In this document: positions 7,986 to 15,742 of the stretch, piece after piece | Numbering within the stretch: position 1 is the first letter of the stretch | Layout: each line of letters begins with the position of its first letter | Source of the DNA: a virus | Virus record (IMG/VR): IMGVR_UViG_3300041964_000053 | Span: 1 to 26,491 of that record | Length of the DNA: 26,491 nt | Strand: one strand, 5' to 3' | Notes under the pieces: generated by a model | The model's database searches: none | Told to the model about the DNA's origin: nothing | Seen by the model: only the letters and a program-made list of their open reading frames with translations | Position numbers and translations under genes: made by a program

Positions 7986-9398
7986 ATGCCTGATCCTGTT
8001 GCTCCAACGCCATCCGGTGCTCCACCAGCTGTCCCTTCGGGTCAGGTGGTTCAACCGACTCACGACCTCAATCAACCCGGTGAAGCGGCGACCTCTATGG
8101 CCGCGGCCTTCGCCAAAGCTTTCCCAAGCGGTGTCGCTCCGGAGCCGATTCCAGCTGGGCCCGGCGGCGCTCGTCCGGTGATTCCGCCTGTCGTGCCTTC
8201 GCCGATCGTCGATCCGAATCTGGCACCGGTTCCTCCCGCACCAGGCACGCCGCCTCCGGCCGCTCCGCCCGCCGCACCTTCGCCGTCGGTTCCTCCGCCG
8301 GCGGATCCAAATGCACCGAAGCCGCCGCTGAAAGCCGGCGACATTGATCCTGCCACGGGCAAGCCTGTGGAATTGGACGCGAACGGCAACCCGAAGCCGG
8401 CAACCCCGAAGCCCGACGACAAGCCTCCGGTCGAGCCCGACCCAAAGAAAGTCACCGACGCTGATCTCGACAAGGCGCAAGCTGGTATGTCGATTCAGGC
8501 TGGCACGGCGTTCAAGATCGTGCGCGGTGAACTCGCCGATGCTCGCGCTGCTTTGGAAGCGAAGGAGCAGGAGATGACGCAGCTGCGTGAGCAGGCGACC
8601 AAGGTCGACGAGACGGAACTCCAGACTCTCCGCGATCAGGTGAAGACCTACGAGGAGGAGCTTTCTGTCATCCGGATCGAGTCCACCACGGACTTCAAGA
8701 AGACGATCACCCAACCGCTTGAAGCCGCGAAGTCGGGCCTCAAGCAGCTGGCCGGCAAATACCAGATCAACGAGAGCGATCTCCAAGCAGCACTCGCCGA
8801 GCCTGATGCGGCGAAGCGAAGCGACAAGCTGTCCGCTCTGTCGGAGAACTTCAACCGTCTCGACACGGTGCGGTTCGATCAGCTGATCTTGGAGACTGAG
8901 CAGCTGGAAGGCAAGCGCGCGCAGATGCTCGGCTCCGCTTCGCAGAAGTATCAGGAGATGCAACAGCAGCGTGAGCAGGCCGCTCGCGAAGCTGAGGCTC
9001 GGTTCCAGCAGGATTGGACCCGCGCGCTCGACGCGACTCTGGACAAGATGACCGAGGAGTTCGCCCCGATCTTCAAACCCACCGGCGACGCCAAGTGGGA
9101 TGCGAAGGTTCAGGCGGCAGTCGAGGGCGTGAAGGGCACTGACCTCACGAAGATGTCGAACGACGACATTGCGGCGACCTTCTACAAGGCCGGCACCTTC
9201 CCACTCGTGCTCAACCTCGTCACCCAGCTTTACGCTGAGACGGAGCAGTTGAACGCGACGATCGACAAGCTGCGCGGCGGCACGCCGCCGATTGGCGACG
9301 GCACTCCTCCTGCGCCGCCGGCTCCGGCCGCGCCCGCAGAGGGTGCAAGCTTCGCCGACGTCGCGAAGACGAAACTCGCTGGCGTTCTCCCGCCGTAA
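7986..9398 (+). CDS. Probable scaffolding / head morphogenesis protein
   Basis: This encodes 470 aa with the composition of a scaffold: an N-terminal Pro/Ala-rich disordered region (about 1-155), a long charged helical region from about 165 to 340 with coiled-coil character (EAKEQEMTQLREQATKVDET, QVKTYEEELSVIRIES, QKYQEMQQQREQAAREAEAR), then a shorter globular part (FKPTGDAKWDAKVQAAVEGV) and a second Pro/Ala linker before a terminal helix (ASFADVAKTKLAGVLPP). Scaffold proteins fill the prohead and bind the capsid protein through their C-terminus; the terminal helix could serve that role. It sits directly before the capsid gene and its transcript ends at the terminator at 9418-9454. No protease motif is visible. 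Confidence 0.68.
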   Translation: MPDPVAPTPSGAPPAVPSGQVVQPTHDLNQPGEAATSMAAAFAKAFPSGVAPEPIPAGPGGARPVIPPVVPSPIVDPNLAPVPPAPGTPPPAAPPAAPSPSVPPPADPNAPKPPLKAGDIDPATGKPVELDANGNPKPATPKPDDKPPVEPDPKKVTDADLDKAQAGMSIQAGTAFKIVRGELADARAALEAKEQEMTQLREQATKVDETELQTLRDQVKTYEEELSVIRIESTTDFKKTITQPLEAAKSGLKQLAGKYQINESDLQAALAEPDAAKRSDKLSALSENFNRLDTVRFDQLILETEQLEGKRAQMLGSASQKYQEMQQQREQAAREAEARFQQDWTRALDATLDKMTEEFAPIFKPTGDAKWDAKVQAAVEGVKGTDLTKMSNDDIAATFYKAGTFPLVLNLVTQLYAETEQLNATIDKLRGGTPPIGDGTPPAPPAPAAPAEGASFADVAKTKLAGVLPP

Positions 9399-9417
9399 TC
9401 TCAGTCGAGCCCCGTGG

Positions 9418-9454
9418 AAAGCCCTGCGATCGAGAGGTCGCGGGGCTTTCTTTT
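9418..9454 (+). terminator. Intrinsic terminator after scaffold gene
   Basis: A 14-pair stem (AAAGCCCTGCGATC with GGTCGCGGGGCTTT, including two G-T wobbles) encloses a GAGA loop at 9432-9435, and TCTTTT follows. It lies 20 bases after the scaffold stop, so it should end or attenuate the terminase-portal-scaffold transcript before the capsid gene. Confidence 0.85.
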
Positions 9455-9693
9455 GACACGAATTTCGTAGGAATCTTGTGTCAAATACTTGACAGGCACA
9501 AGCTGTTGTGCTCCCTTCCCTCACGCACGAATGGAATAAGGCGTTGGCAGCGGGAGCCATAATCCTCTGGTCAGTTCAGTTTCAGGAGCGTAGAGCCGAG
9601 TTGCTCCATCGGAATGAGTCGGTGCCGCCTCGATAACGAGGGGAATATCGCCGGCGTGAACCCGCCCAAATGGGCACCCAGGAGATTACATTT
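9452..9693 (+). promoter_or_regulatory. Capsid gene leader with dyad repeats
   Basis: These roughly 240 bases before the capsid gene hold no credible ORF. An 8-base inverted repeat, TTTGACAC (9452-9459) and GTGTCAAA (9478-9485), flanks an 18-base spacer. A second, imperfect dyad built on CTTGTG...CACAAG spans about 9475-9502. Small hairpins CCTCG-ATAA-CGAGG (about 9627-9640) and GCCC-AAAT-GGGC (about 9664-9675) lie nearer the gene. TTGACA-like hexamers occur at 9453 and 9489, but I find no good -10 partner for either. The region probably contains the capsid promoter and perhaps a regulator site, inferred from the terminator just upstream. Confidence 0.45.
9680..9684 (+). promoter_or_regulatory. 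Ribosome binding site of capsid gene
   Basis: AGGAG lies nine bases before the ATG at 9694. It is one of the clearest Shine-Dalgarno sequences in the window, where most genes rely on overlap coupling instead. It decides the start: an in-frame ATG at 9670 lies upstream of this site and is rejected. Confidence 0.75.
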
Positions 9694-10931
9694 ATGCCTT
9701 GTCCCGCACTCGAAAACCTTTTCATCGACCACGCTGCGCTCGTCCGCAACGACGTCGTGAAGCAAATCGCTGACAGCGATTTCTACATCCGGAACATTCC
9801 GAAAGAGCCTTGGCTCGACGGCAATGGTTACCAGTATTCGTATCCGATCTACGAGCGTTCCCTGATCACGAAGGCGGTCACTGACCCTGACTTCTTCACG
9901 GACTACGCGACCGTCGACACGGACCCGACTGCTTCCAACAACCTGCCGCGACCGGCGCTTGCGCCGTGAACACGCACACCATCGACTCCTTCGGTATCTC
10001 GATGCGCAGCGTCAGCCTCAAGAAAGCGGCTGTGAACTCGCCGGACATCTGTCTCGACGACCTCAAGTTCCAGTGGCAGGTCATGGACCAGATCAAGAAC
10101 GTCACCCGTGTTCTCGCCGAGAACTCGAAGTGGGTCTGGTCGAACACCTATCAGGACGAGTATCGCCGGGCGGCTGGCAACAAGATCACCGCGGGTATCG
10201 ACGGCATCACTGCCGAGTTCGATCCAGCTGTGGCGCCGACCTCCACGCTGACGTGGGGCATCCTCGAAGAGATCCATCAGGAGATGGGCTACAACGGCGC
10301 GACGCTGAATCCGTCGGGTCGCCTTGAGGACGGCACGCCGGTCTACACCGCGGTCGGTTCCAACTACACGTTCAACCGCCTCAAGCGGCAGGACGCGAAC
10401 ACGCGGAACGACTTCAACATGGCTGCCTCTGGCGGCGGTGCGAACGCGGACCTGATGATCGGCGCGATTGGTCTTGGCGGCCGTGCATTCCACGGCTTCA
10501 AGTTCCAGACCGTGCAGTTCCCGCCGCGCTACCTGATGAACGGCACCCGCGTCTACCCTTACACCGGCTCCAATGCGACCCGTGGTAAGAAGTTCGACGT
10601 GGCGACCGCTTACAAGACGGCACCGATCGAAGAGACGGTCGTCTACCACGCGGACGTGCTGAAGATCCTCATCCCTCGGCCGAACACCTCGGTTGGCGGC
10701 ATGACCTACCAGCAGAACTACAGCTGGGCGGGCGAGTTCGTGTGGCGCAACATCCCAGATCGCGACTGTAACATCGACGGCAACATCGGATTCTTCCGTG
10801 CGCTGTTCGCCTACGGCGTGAAGCTGGAGCGGCCGGATCTCGGCTTCGTGATCCGTCACCTGCGCTGCAACATGGCGGAGTTCCGCGACTGCGACGGTGA
10901 GCCAGTCGTGCCGACCGCGCCTGACGCGTAA
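9694..10931 (+). CDS. Major capsid protein (one frameshift)
   Basis: This would be the shell subunit. The protein is about 412 aa, beginning MPCPALENLFIDHAALVRND. The first frame ends in TASNNLPRPALAP at a TGA (9967-9969). The next frame, one base back, enters at about 9950 with PTGACAVNTHTIDSFGIS and is then open to 10931, so one base seems to be missing between about 9940 and 9957. The call rests on context (directly after scaffold, own leader, strong ribosome site, flanking terminators) and on composition: no signal peptide, many aromatic and Gly/Asn residues (FHGFKFQTVQFPPRYLMNGT, NYSWAGEFVWRNIPDRDCNI). The HK97 fold is assumed and cannot be shown from motifs. Confidence 0.72.
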
Positions 10932-10954
10932 GCTGATCTGAGCAATTAACGAAC

Positions 10955-10985
10955 GGGGAGGTGGCGCTTGCTGCCTCCCCTTTTT
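10955..10985 (+). terminator. Intrinsic terminator after capsid gene
   Basis: An 11-pair stem (GGGGAGGTGGC with GCTGCCTCCCC, two wobbles) has a GCTT loop and is followed by TTTTT at 10981-10985. It begins 24 bases after the capsid stop. With the terminator at 9418 it brackets the capsid gene. Confidence 0.88.
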
Positions 10986-11000
10986 GCTGTATAACCACTC

Positions 11001-11345
11001 ATGGCGAATCGACTCGAACTCGTAATCGGCGACACGGCGAAGTTTCGCATCGCCGTGTTTGAGCCAGATGGTGTCACGCCGTTCGACCTCACACCGATCG
11101 AAGACATCACCTTCACCATCAAACGCAGCCGCGAGGATTCTGACGCTGGCGCGGTGTTCTTCGGCAACCTCATCGCCGGTGTGGAGATCGTGGTGCCTGC
11201 GGAGTTTGGCCTGCTCGACATTACGGTCGATCGCGAATCCGCGCGCAAGCTGCGTGAGGGCCGCCTGTTTTACTGGGACTGCAAGATCAATGACGCCGAC
11301 GACCACACATACACGCCGCTGAAAGGCGACCTGCTCGGAGTCTAA
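11001..11345 (+). CDS. Small beta-rich virion protein
   Basis: This encodes 114 aa, starting MANRLELVIGDTAKFRIAVF. The pattern of strands with a central FTIKRSREDSDAGAVFFGN and a C-terminal GRLFYWDCKINDADDHTY resembles the small immunoglobulin-like N-terminal domains of baseplate or fibre-anchoring proteins (for example the N-terminal part of BppU-like proteins), which usually have a xTFTVKxx..D segment. The resemblance is by eye. It is the first gene after the capsid terminator; TATAAC at 10990-10995 could be a -10 element, but no -35 is clear. Its TAA overlaps the next ATG as TAATG. Confidence 0.6.
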   Translation: MANRLELVIGDTAKFRIAVFEPDGVTPFDLTPIEDITFTIKRSREDSDAGAVFFGNLIAGVEIVVPAEFGLLDITVDRESARKLREGRLFYWDCKINDADDHTYTPLKGDLLGV

Positions 11346-11506
11346 TGATGTTGCTGCCCCGCATCCCTGCATTCCTGCGTCTCCGTAATCCGATTGGTCG
11401 GATGCTGGGTCGCAGGGTTATCGGGGTGCTCAACTACGAACAGCGCCGCACCGAGGGTGGAGAAATTCGCCTTCTTGAGACTGGCGAACCGCGAGCCTTG
11501 GAGTAA
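11345..11506 (+). CDS. Hypothetical protein, 53 aa, basic
   Basis: This small protein starts MMLLPRIPAFLRLRNPIGRM and is rich in Arg and Leu through LGRRVIGVLNYEQRRTEGGE, then acidic at its end. The ATG (11345) overlaps the preceding TAA. A possible amphipathic N-terminal helix is visible but no true membrane span. No family is recognised; real coding is supported by coupling on the left and the tight 12-base gap to the next gene. Confidence 0.5.
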   Translation: MMLLPRIPAFLRLRNPIGRMLGRRVIGVLNYEQRRTEGGEIRLLETGEPRALE

Positions 11507-11518
11507 CCTGACACCGCG

Positions 11519-12360
11519 ATGGCAAAGAAAATTTCCGAACTCCCACCTTCTGACACGCTGACCGGCGACGAATTGCTTGAAACCGTGCAAGACGGTGAGA
11601 ACAAGCAGACGACGATCAACGCCGTCAAAGAGTTCTGCACTCCGGAGGAGGTCGAGTTCCAAGGTCTGCCGGAAGGCGGCACCGTAGGCCAGGCTCTTGT
11701 TAAAGACGTCGGGCGTGGACTTCGCCGTGGCGTGGCAGACCATTGTCGCGGCGTGGTGGTGGAGGTGCGGCGGAGTTTCATTTGTCGAACACCGACTGCG
11801 CCTGACACCCAAGGCGTGAAGGACCAGATCGCCTACGGACGCCACCTACCTCTACATCTGCACCGTCAGCTACGTTCCGCCGGTCATGTCGGAGCCGGAT
11901 GAGTTCGGTCAGACTACGAGGTTGACGGCAATCCCTTCGCAGTGGATTCGGTTCAAGCGTGTCGACTTCCCTGCGCCCGCGGGCGGCGGCGACGACCCAT
12001 TCTACGTCGATACCACGACGACTTTCAAACAACGCAAATACGTCGACATCTCGAAGTTTCCCGCGCTGACTGATGCGCAGGCGACGCGTTGGTGTGGGAT
12101 ACGATTCAGTTCGCGCCAACGACTACGCAGGCGCCTAGCGGAAATGGTTCCTTTATGCGCGCGTCAGCGGCGGCAACTGGATGCAGAAGAACAACGATGG
12201 CATCTGGGTCATCAACGGCAACCCGACGATCCTGATAGCAACGTGTTCGTGACTTCGACTTCGACCGGCCACGAGGATTATCCGTGGCAGCGACGTGGCT
12301 GAGACTGATGTTGTGACTCGCGCGCCTGATCCGGTGAACGTGTTCGAGGTCGTCTTCTGA
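11519..12360 (+). CDS. Tail-fibre type protein (frameshifted)
   Basis: It begins MAKKISELPPSDTLTGDELL, a start typical of phage fibre proteins (KKISELP...L.G.ELLE..Q.G). A second hallmark is the segment GQALVKTSGVDFAVAWQTI, matching the common GQVLxKxSGxDYxVAWQ linker; it needs a frame change at about 11702 within an A run. Further segments read TYLYICTVSYVPPVMSEPDE (about 11840), SQWIRFKRVDFPAPAGGGDD (about 11935-11995), YVDTTTTFKQRKYVDISKFP (about 12003-12060) and TDVVTRAPDPVNVFEVVF just before the TGA at 12360. The rebuilt length is about 280 aa. Glycine-rich (about 11755) and Pro-rich stretches look like hinge regions. At least five frame changes occur; boundaries inside are approximate. 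Confidence 0.6.
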
Positions 12361-12368
12361 CCGACTTG

Positions 12369-12973
12369 ATGTTCACTGCCAACGCACGTGTGATCGTCCC
12401 TCTGCTTTTGCGTTTCCGTTCATGGGCAAGTCTTACAACCACATCATCGTTACGAACCACGCTACATCCAGCTGGGGTTGGATACGAAGACCGCGGCTCC
12501 GTGGGGTCAACTTCCGACTCCTGTGACAGCGCCCTACAACGACTTCGGCCTGTCATCGCGCCATCGCGTGCTCCTCATTCGCCTCTTGTGAATGCGACCA
12601 ACGCCGGCCCTTACAGCACGACGCACGGCAAGTCTATGTGCGGAGCCTCGGTGAATACGAGCGCGGCAACAACAATCCAGGTGTCGAGGGATTCGTCGTT
12701 CATTGGCACGACATGGGCGCGACTTATCAGGATGAGCACCTGACTTTCCAGCTTCGCTTGAACTCTGGCGGCGCGATCGCGTTCCTCTACAAGACGATGG
12801 ATCAACTGCTCAACGTGAACAACGGCCCGACGTGGGCTGAGGTTACGATTGGCGTGCAGAACGAAGATGGCACGCGCGGCGTGACGGTGTGGGAAACGGC
12901 TCGACTTGGCCGCCACAGACACAACACGCGATTCGCCGTGAACAACAAGGCGGTTCTCCTTTACCCTCAGTAA
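12369..12973 (+). CDS. Virion-type hypothetical protein (frameshifted)
   Basis: The gene reads through several frames: MFTANARVIVPLL from 12369, then FAFPFMGKSYNHIIVTNHA (about 12410-12470), YIQLGLDTKTAAPWGQLPTP (about 12463-12522), and a long final frame with VRSLGEYERGNNNPGVEGFV, TYQDEHLTFQLRLNSGGAIA and LYKTMDQLLNVNNGPTWAEV to a TAA at 12973. The rebuilt length is about 200 aa. Composition suits a beta-rich virion or fibre-tip protein. No catalytic motif, signal peptide or membrane span is seen and I do not recognise the family. It is the last virion-type gene before the membrane cassette. Confidence 0.5.
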
Positions 12974-13010
12974 TCTCTCATGTATCCCGAACTGTTGGAA
13001 ATTTCTCGCT

Positions 13011-13799
13011 GTGCGACCGCAGGCGGAGAGCTTTGGTGATAAGGTTACCGCGTTGGGTTTGAACGCCACGTTACAGGCGCTCGGCTTCTTCGGATGGGTG
13101 GCTCTCCTGTATCTGACGATCCTCTGTCGTAGTCGCTACCCTTCGGTGGTGTTCAGTTGGGTGCGCCCTGTGACTCTCGCCTTCGAGGTCTTCTGCGTCA
13201 CTGCAGCCCTGCGATTTGCAGGAGCGTTCCTCGTTCTGTTTTACCCTGCCTTCGATCTCCAGAATTTCGGGCTGGCTACCAACGTGATCGCCTTGTGCGT
13301 TGTCGTCGGCTACGCCTCGGTCTACTATCGACGGATTCCTTTCTTCGTGATGCGCGCTCGCAGGCATCAGGCGAACAGTCGCCGGTTCCGAAACATTGCC
13401 GATGCCGCTACCGACGCTTTCATCGAGATCGATGCTGACTCGAACATCTGGTATGCGAATCCTGCAGCTGCCAAGATTTTTGGTTTCTTCAACGAGGCCG
13501 CGAGCCTGATGCTAACGAGTTGCTCGGTCGTAACATCACCGAGTTGATGCCGGCGGAGTTTCGAGATCGTCACGTTCTCGGGCTGCAGCGTTACATGGAG
13601 ACGGGTGAAAAACACATCATTGGGCGCCCTCGACCAACTGAGGTTGAGGCTTTGCGTTTGAATGGTGAGCGGTTCCCGATCGAACTCACGCTGTCGGTCT
13701 ACGAAATTAAACGACGCGGTGCGATTCGTCGCCATCATCCGCGACATCTCTTATCGCAAAGAGTTGGAACGTAAGGTTGAGGAATCGGAGGCTTCGTGA
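13011..13799 (+). CDS. Membrane protein with FixL-like PAS sensor domain (frameshifted)
   Basis: About 264 aa after repair. Three hydrophobic spans occur near residues 21-38, 52-78 and 87-106, then a cytoplasmic-looking basic link (RRIPFFVMRARRHQ). From about residue 123 follows a full PAS domain: RRFRNIADAATDAFIEIDAD, NPAAAKIFGF, ANELLGRNITELMP, RDRHVLGLQRYMETGEKHII and LRLNGERFPIELTLS, closing with VRFVAIIRDISYRKELERKV. This is the order and wording of the FixL/two-component PAS family. The protein stops right after the short helix that would lead into a histidine kinase, so no kinase is present. His (codon 13571-13573) and Arg (13631-13633) lie where FixL has its haem-ligand His and ligand-sensing Arg. 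Frame changes lie at about 13505 and 13715; the second is repaired by two A residues in a run. The GTG at 13011 opens the frame, but an ATG at 12980 may be the true start. The stop overlaps the next GTG. Confidence 0.72.
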
Positions 13800-14168
13800 C
13801 GGCTTTGCAACAGATCGAAGATTTTGCGAGCGCCACTACACGGCGTTCATCTGGTGGATTGCGGCACGTTACTTTAGCGTCGGGCTGCAGTTTGTGATCT
13901 GGCCGGATGGCATCGGCTCTGTGCTGCGTGGATTCTCGTGTTGATTGGCCTCACAGGGCTGACCTCTCGCCTCGTCTGCCTCAAACATTGGAACACGGCG
14001 GCAGTGTGGTTCACAAATTTGTTCGCCTTCGGAGTGATTGCGCATGCACTTTTCCGCGTCTCACTCTACCTTCAACTCGGCGATTATAGTAACCCTCTGC
14101 TTGTGTTGTTCCTGACGGACCTCGGGCTGATGGCGACTGTGATGGTCCAACTCCATAAATGGAAATGA
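13796..14168 (+). CDS. Multi-pass membrane protein (frameshifted)
   Basis: The GTG (13796) overlaps the PAS gene stop as GTGA. The repaired protein, about 124 aa, starts VTALQQIEDF then ERHYTAFIWWIAARYFSVGL, AWILVLIGLTGLTSRLVCLK, AAVWFTNLFAFGVIAHALFR and NPLLVLFLTDLGLMATVMVQ, giving about four hydrophobic spans, with a basic C-terminus LHKWK. Two one-base losses are supported: TTTTGC for TTTTTGC at about 13825 and GCTGCG for GCTGGCG at about 13925. Size, number of spans and place are compatible with a holin or other membrane-effector subunit, but no family is recognised. The next gene overlaps its TGA as ATGA. Confidence 0.6.
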
Positions 14169-14496
14169 TCCTGAGCCTCCTAGCCTTTCAGCTTGCTCCG
14201 GAAGCGTGGAACGCGATCATCGTCGCGATCGGTGGAGCGTGTCTGCGGTGATCATCGCTCGCATGACGGCGAAGCGTCAGGACGGTCGTGAAGACAAGGA
14301 CGACGAGAGCAAGTATCGCGGCGAGCTTCGCGAGGACAACAAGACCCTTCGCCAAGAGGTCTGGGATCTGAAGCGTGCGCTCGGTGAAAAGGAAAAAGAG
14401 TGCGAGGACTTGCGCGAGCAGCTTCGACAGGCGAGGGAAGCTCGCGCGAACATCGTTGACGCAGAGCGCAAGCAGTTCGGAGATCCGCGGAAATGA
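14165..14496 (+). CDS. Membrane-anchored coiled-coil protein
   Basis: About 110 aa. A single N-terminal span (LAPEAWNAIIVAIGG..VSAVIIAR) is followed by a basic segment (RMTAKRQDGR) and a long charged coiled coil (ELREDNKTLRQEVWDLKRAL, EKEKECEDLREQLRQAREAR). Frame changes once at about 14240, repaired by one G. A short span with a long helical tail is the shape of an inner-membrane spanin or of small phage membrane proteins near holins. However, the positive charge right after the span suggests the coil is cytoplasmic, which argues against a classical spanin. The ATG (14165) overlaps the preceding TGA and its own TGA overlaps the next ATG. Confidence 0.6.
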
Positions 14497-14972
14497 GCAC
14501 CAAAGGAAAGGAGAGTAATCTACGCGCTCAAGCGCGGCCATCAGGCGTTGAAGCACGCGTCGATCGACCCTGTCTACATGTTCTTCGCCCTGACAGATTT
14601 CGTGTGGGGTTTCGCAGTCATGCTCGGCCACAAATACATGGGTCACTACTCTGAGTTCGGGCTCATCAATCACAAGGCGTTCGGTGCGATCATGTGCTGC
14701 ATGGGATGTTGGGGTTGCAGAATTTCTTCTATCGTCGGCAGTCATCCTCGTGTCGCACACGTGGTTCAACGCCGCGGTCTACACCTACGTCGTCGCGGTG
14801 CTGTTTCAGCTGGGCGACGGTGCGTGGCCGCGTATGCCATTGTCATGATCATGGCCTACTGGCTCGTTAATCGAGTCCAGAGGGATTGGGAGGCGCCGTT
14901 CCTCGACGCCAACGACTGCCGGATTATCCCGCTTGACCTGCGCGTGAAGAAGCCGCAGATCTTGACGCATGA
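14493..14972 (+). CDS. Multi-pass membrane protein (frameshifted)
   Basis: The ATG at 14493 overlaps the previous stop as ATGA. After MSTKGKES the frame moves and reads IYALKRGHQALKHASIDPVY, MFFALTDFVWGFAVMLGHKY, HKAFGAIMCCMG, EFLLSSAVILVSHTWFNAAV, YTYVVAVLFQLGDGAWPR and AYAIVMIMAYWLVNRVQRDW, about four membrane spans, then a soluble tail (DANDCRIIPLDLRVK). The end is inferred: shifting one base back gives EAADLDA and a TGA at 14970-14972 that overlaps the lipoprotein ATG in the usual way. The span pattern resembles the protein at 13796-14168 only in general. The family is not recognised; a holin-like role is inferred from location. Confidence 0.5.
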
Positions 14973-15228
14973 AACAACTCGCACTCGCGGCGCTAGCGGC
15001 CGTCTTTTTGGTCAGCTGCCAGACGCCTTCGGCAAAGATCACGCCTAAGCCTGATATTGCTCCCGTCCAGGAGAGCAACGAGCGGACGAAGAAGTCGATC
15101 ACGAAGACCCGCACCAGCATTTCGGGCAGCCGTGCGAAGATCAAAGAGTCGCAGGAAGCCTCCGCGCGCGGCGCCACGAACTCGACGAAGTCGAATCGGC
15201 GCTTGAAACCCTTCTCGAAGCTCCGTGA
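14969..15228 (+). CDS. Lipoprotein, o-spanin-like
   Basis: The N-terminus MKQLALAALAAVFLVSCQTP is a lipoprotein signal with lipobox LVSC, so the mature protein would begin at Cys17 and sit in the outer membrane. The remaining 70 residues are polar: a Pro/Lys region (KITPKPDIAP) and a helical stretch (NERTKKSITKTRTSISGSRA), ending after a one-base frame change (about 15170) with RHELDEVESALETLLEAP. Small size, lipobox and place before a membrane coiled-coil gene and an endolysin fit an outer-membrane spanin (Rz1-like), which helps fuse the two membranes at lysis. The TGA overlaps the next GTG as GTGA. Confidence 0.65.
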
Positions 15229-15742
15229 AAATCCTCTCCATCCTCCTAGCCCTAACGTTGGCAGCCACGCCTGCCTACGCCCTTACGCCGAAAGAGCGGA
15301 AGGTCGTGCAGAAGGCTCTGACGGATTTGCGAGAGGCGAAGCGTGAATACGCTGACGCACAGGCGAAGCTTGCTCTCGCCGATGAGCGTGCGGTGCAGGC
15401 CGAGCAGAACGCCGCGGACGCGTGGGGCCACGCCACTGTGACCTACGAGAAGGCGCTCACGCTCTCGAAGCAGATCGACACCGCACACAAGAACGAGCAG
15501 ACGATGGCGAATGCAGTCGCCAAGATGAAGCCGGTCTATGACAAGTGCATGCGGTGGTTCGGCGTTGGCGCGATCCTGTTCGGCTTCGGCATGCTGTTCA
15601 AACACACGCTGATCGCTGCGGCTGTCCTGCTTGTGCTCGCCGCGATTCTTTGGTTTGCAGTCCCTCTGGCCCGCCCTATTTTACGAGTCCCGTTGCCGCC
15701 GTGCGGCGGCTGTTTAAGCGAAAGGAACCCCATGCCCGATAA
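15225..15742 (+). CDS. Secreted coiled-coil membrane protein, possible spanin partner
   Basis: About 172 aa. A signal peptide (MKILSILLALTLAATPAYA) with a likely cut after AYA is followed by a long helical, coiled-coil region (KERKVVQKALTDLREAKREY, LALADERAVQAEQNAADAWG, ALTLSKQIDTAHKNEQTMAN), then one or two membrane spans (WFGVGAILFGFGMLFKHT, LIAAAVLLVLAAILWFAVPL) and a basic C-terminus reached by a one-base frame change (about 15675): YFTSPVAAVRRLFKRKEPHAR. Thus the coil would be periplasmic and the C-terminus cytoplasmic, an i-spanin-like arrangement turned end to end. The GTG start is coupled to the lipoprotein gene, supporting a functional pair. The family is not recognised. Confidence 0.58.

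Noticed and set aside
9489-9517. Sigma70 promoter with TTGACA at 9489
   Set aside because: The 16-18 base spacing leads to CTCCCT-like sequence, with no acceptable -10 hexamer. The TTGACA is better explained as part of the dyad.
9935-9972. Programmed -1 frameshift in the capsid gene
   Set aside because: No slippery heptamer of the X XXY YYZ type lies at the junction, no downstream structure is obvious, and the same kind of one-base loss occurs in many other genes here. A sequencing deletion is simpler.
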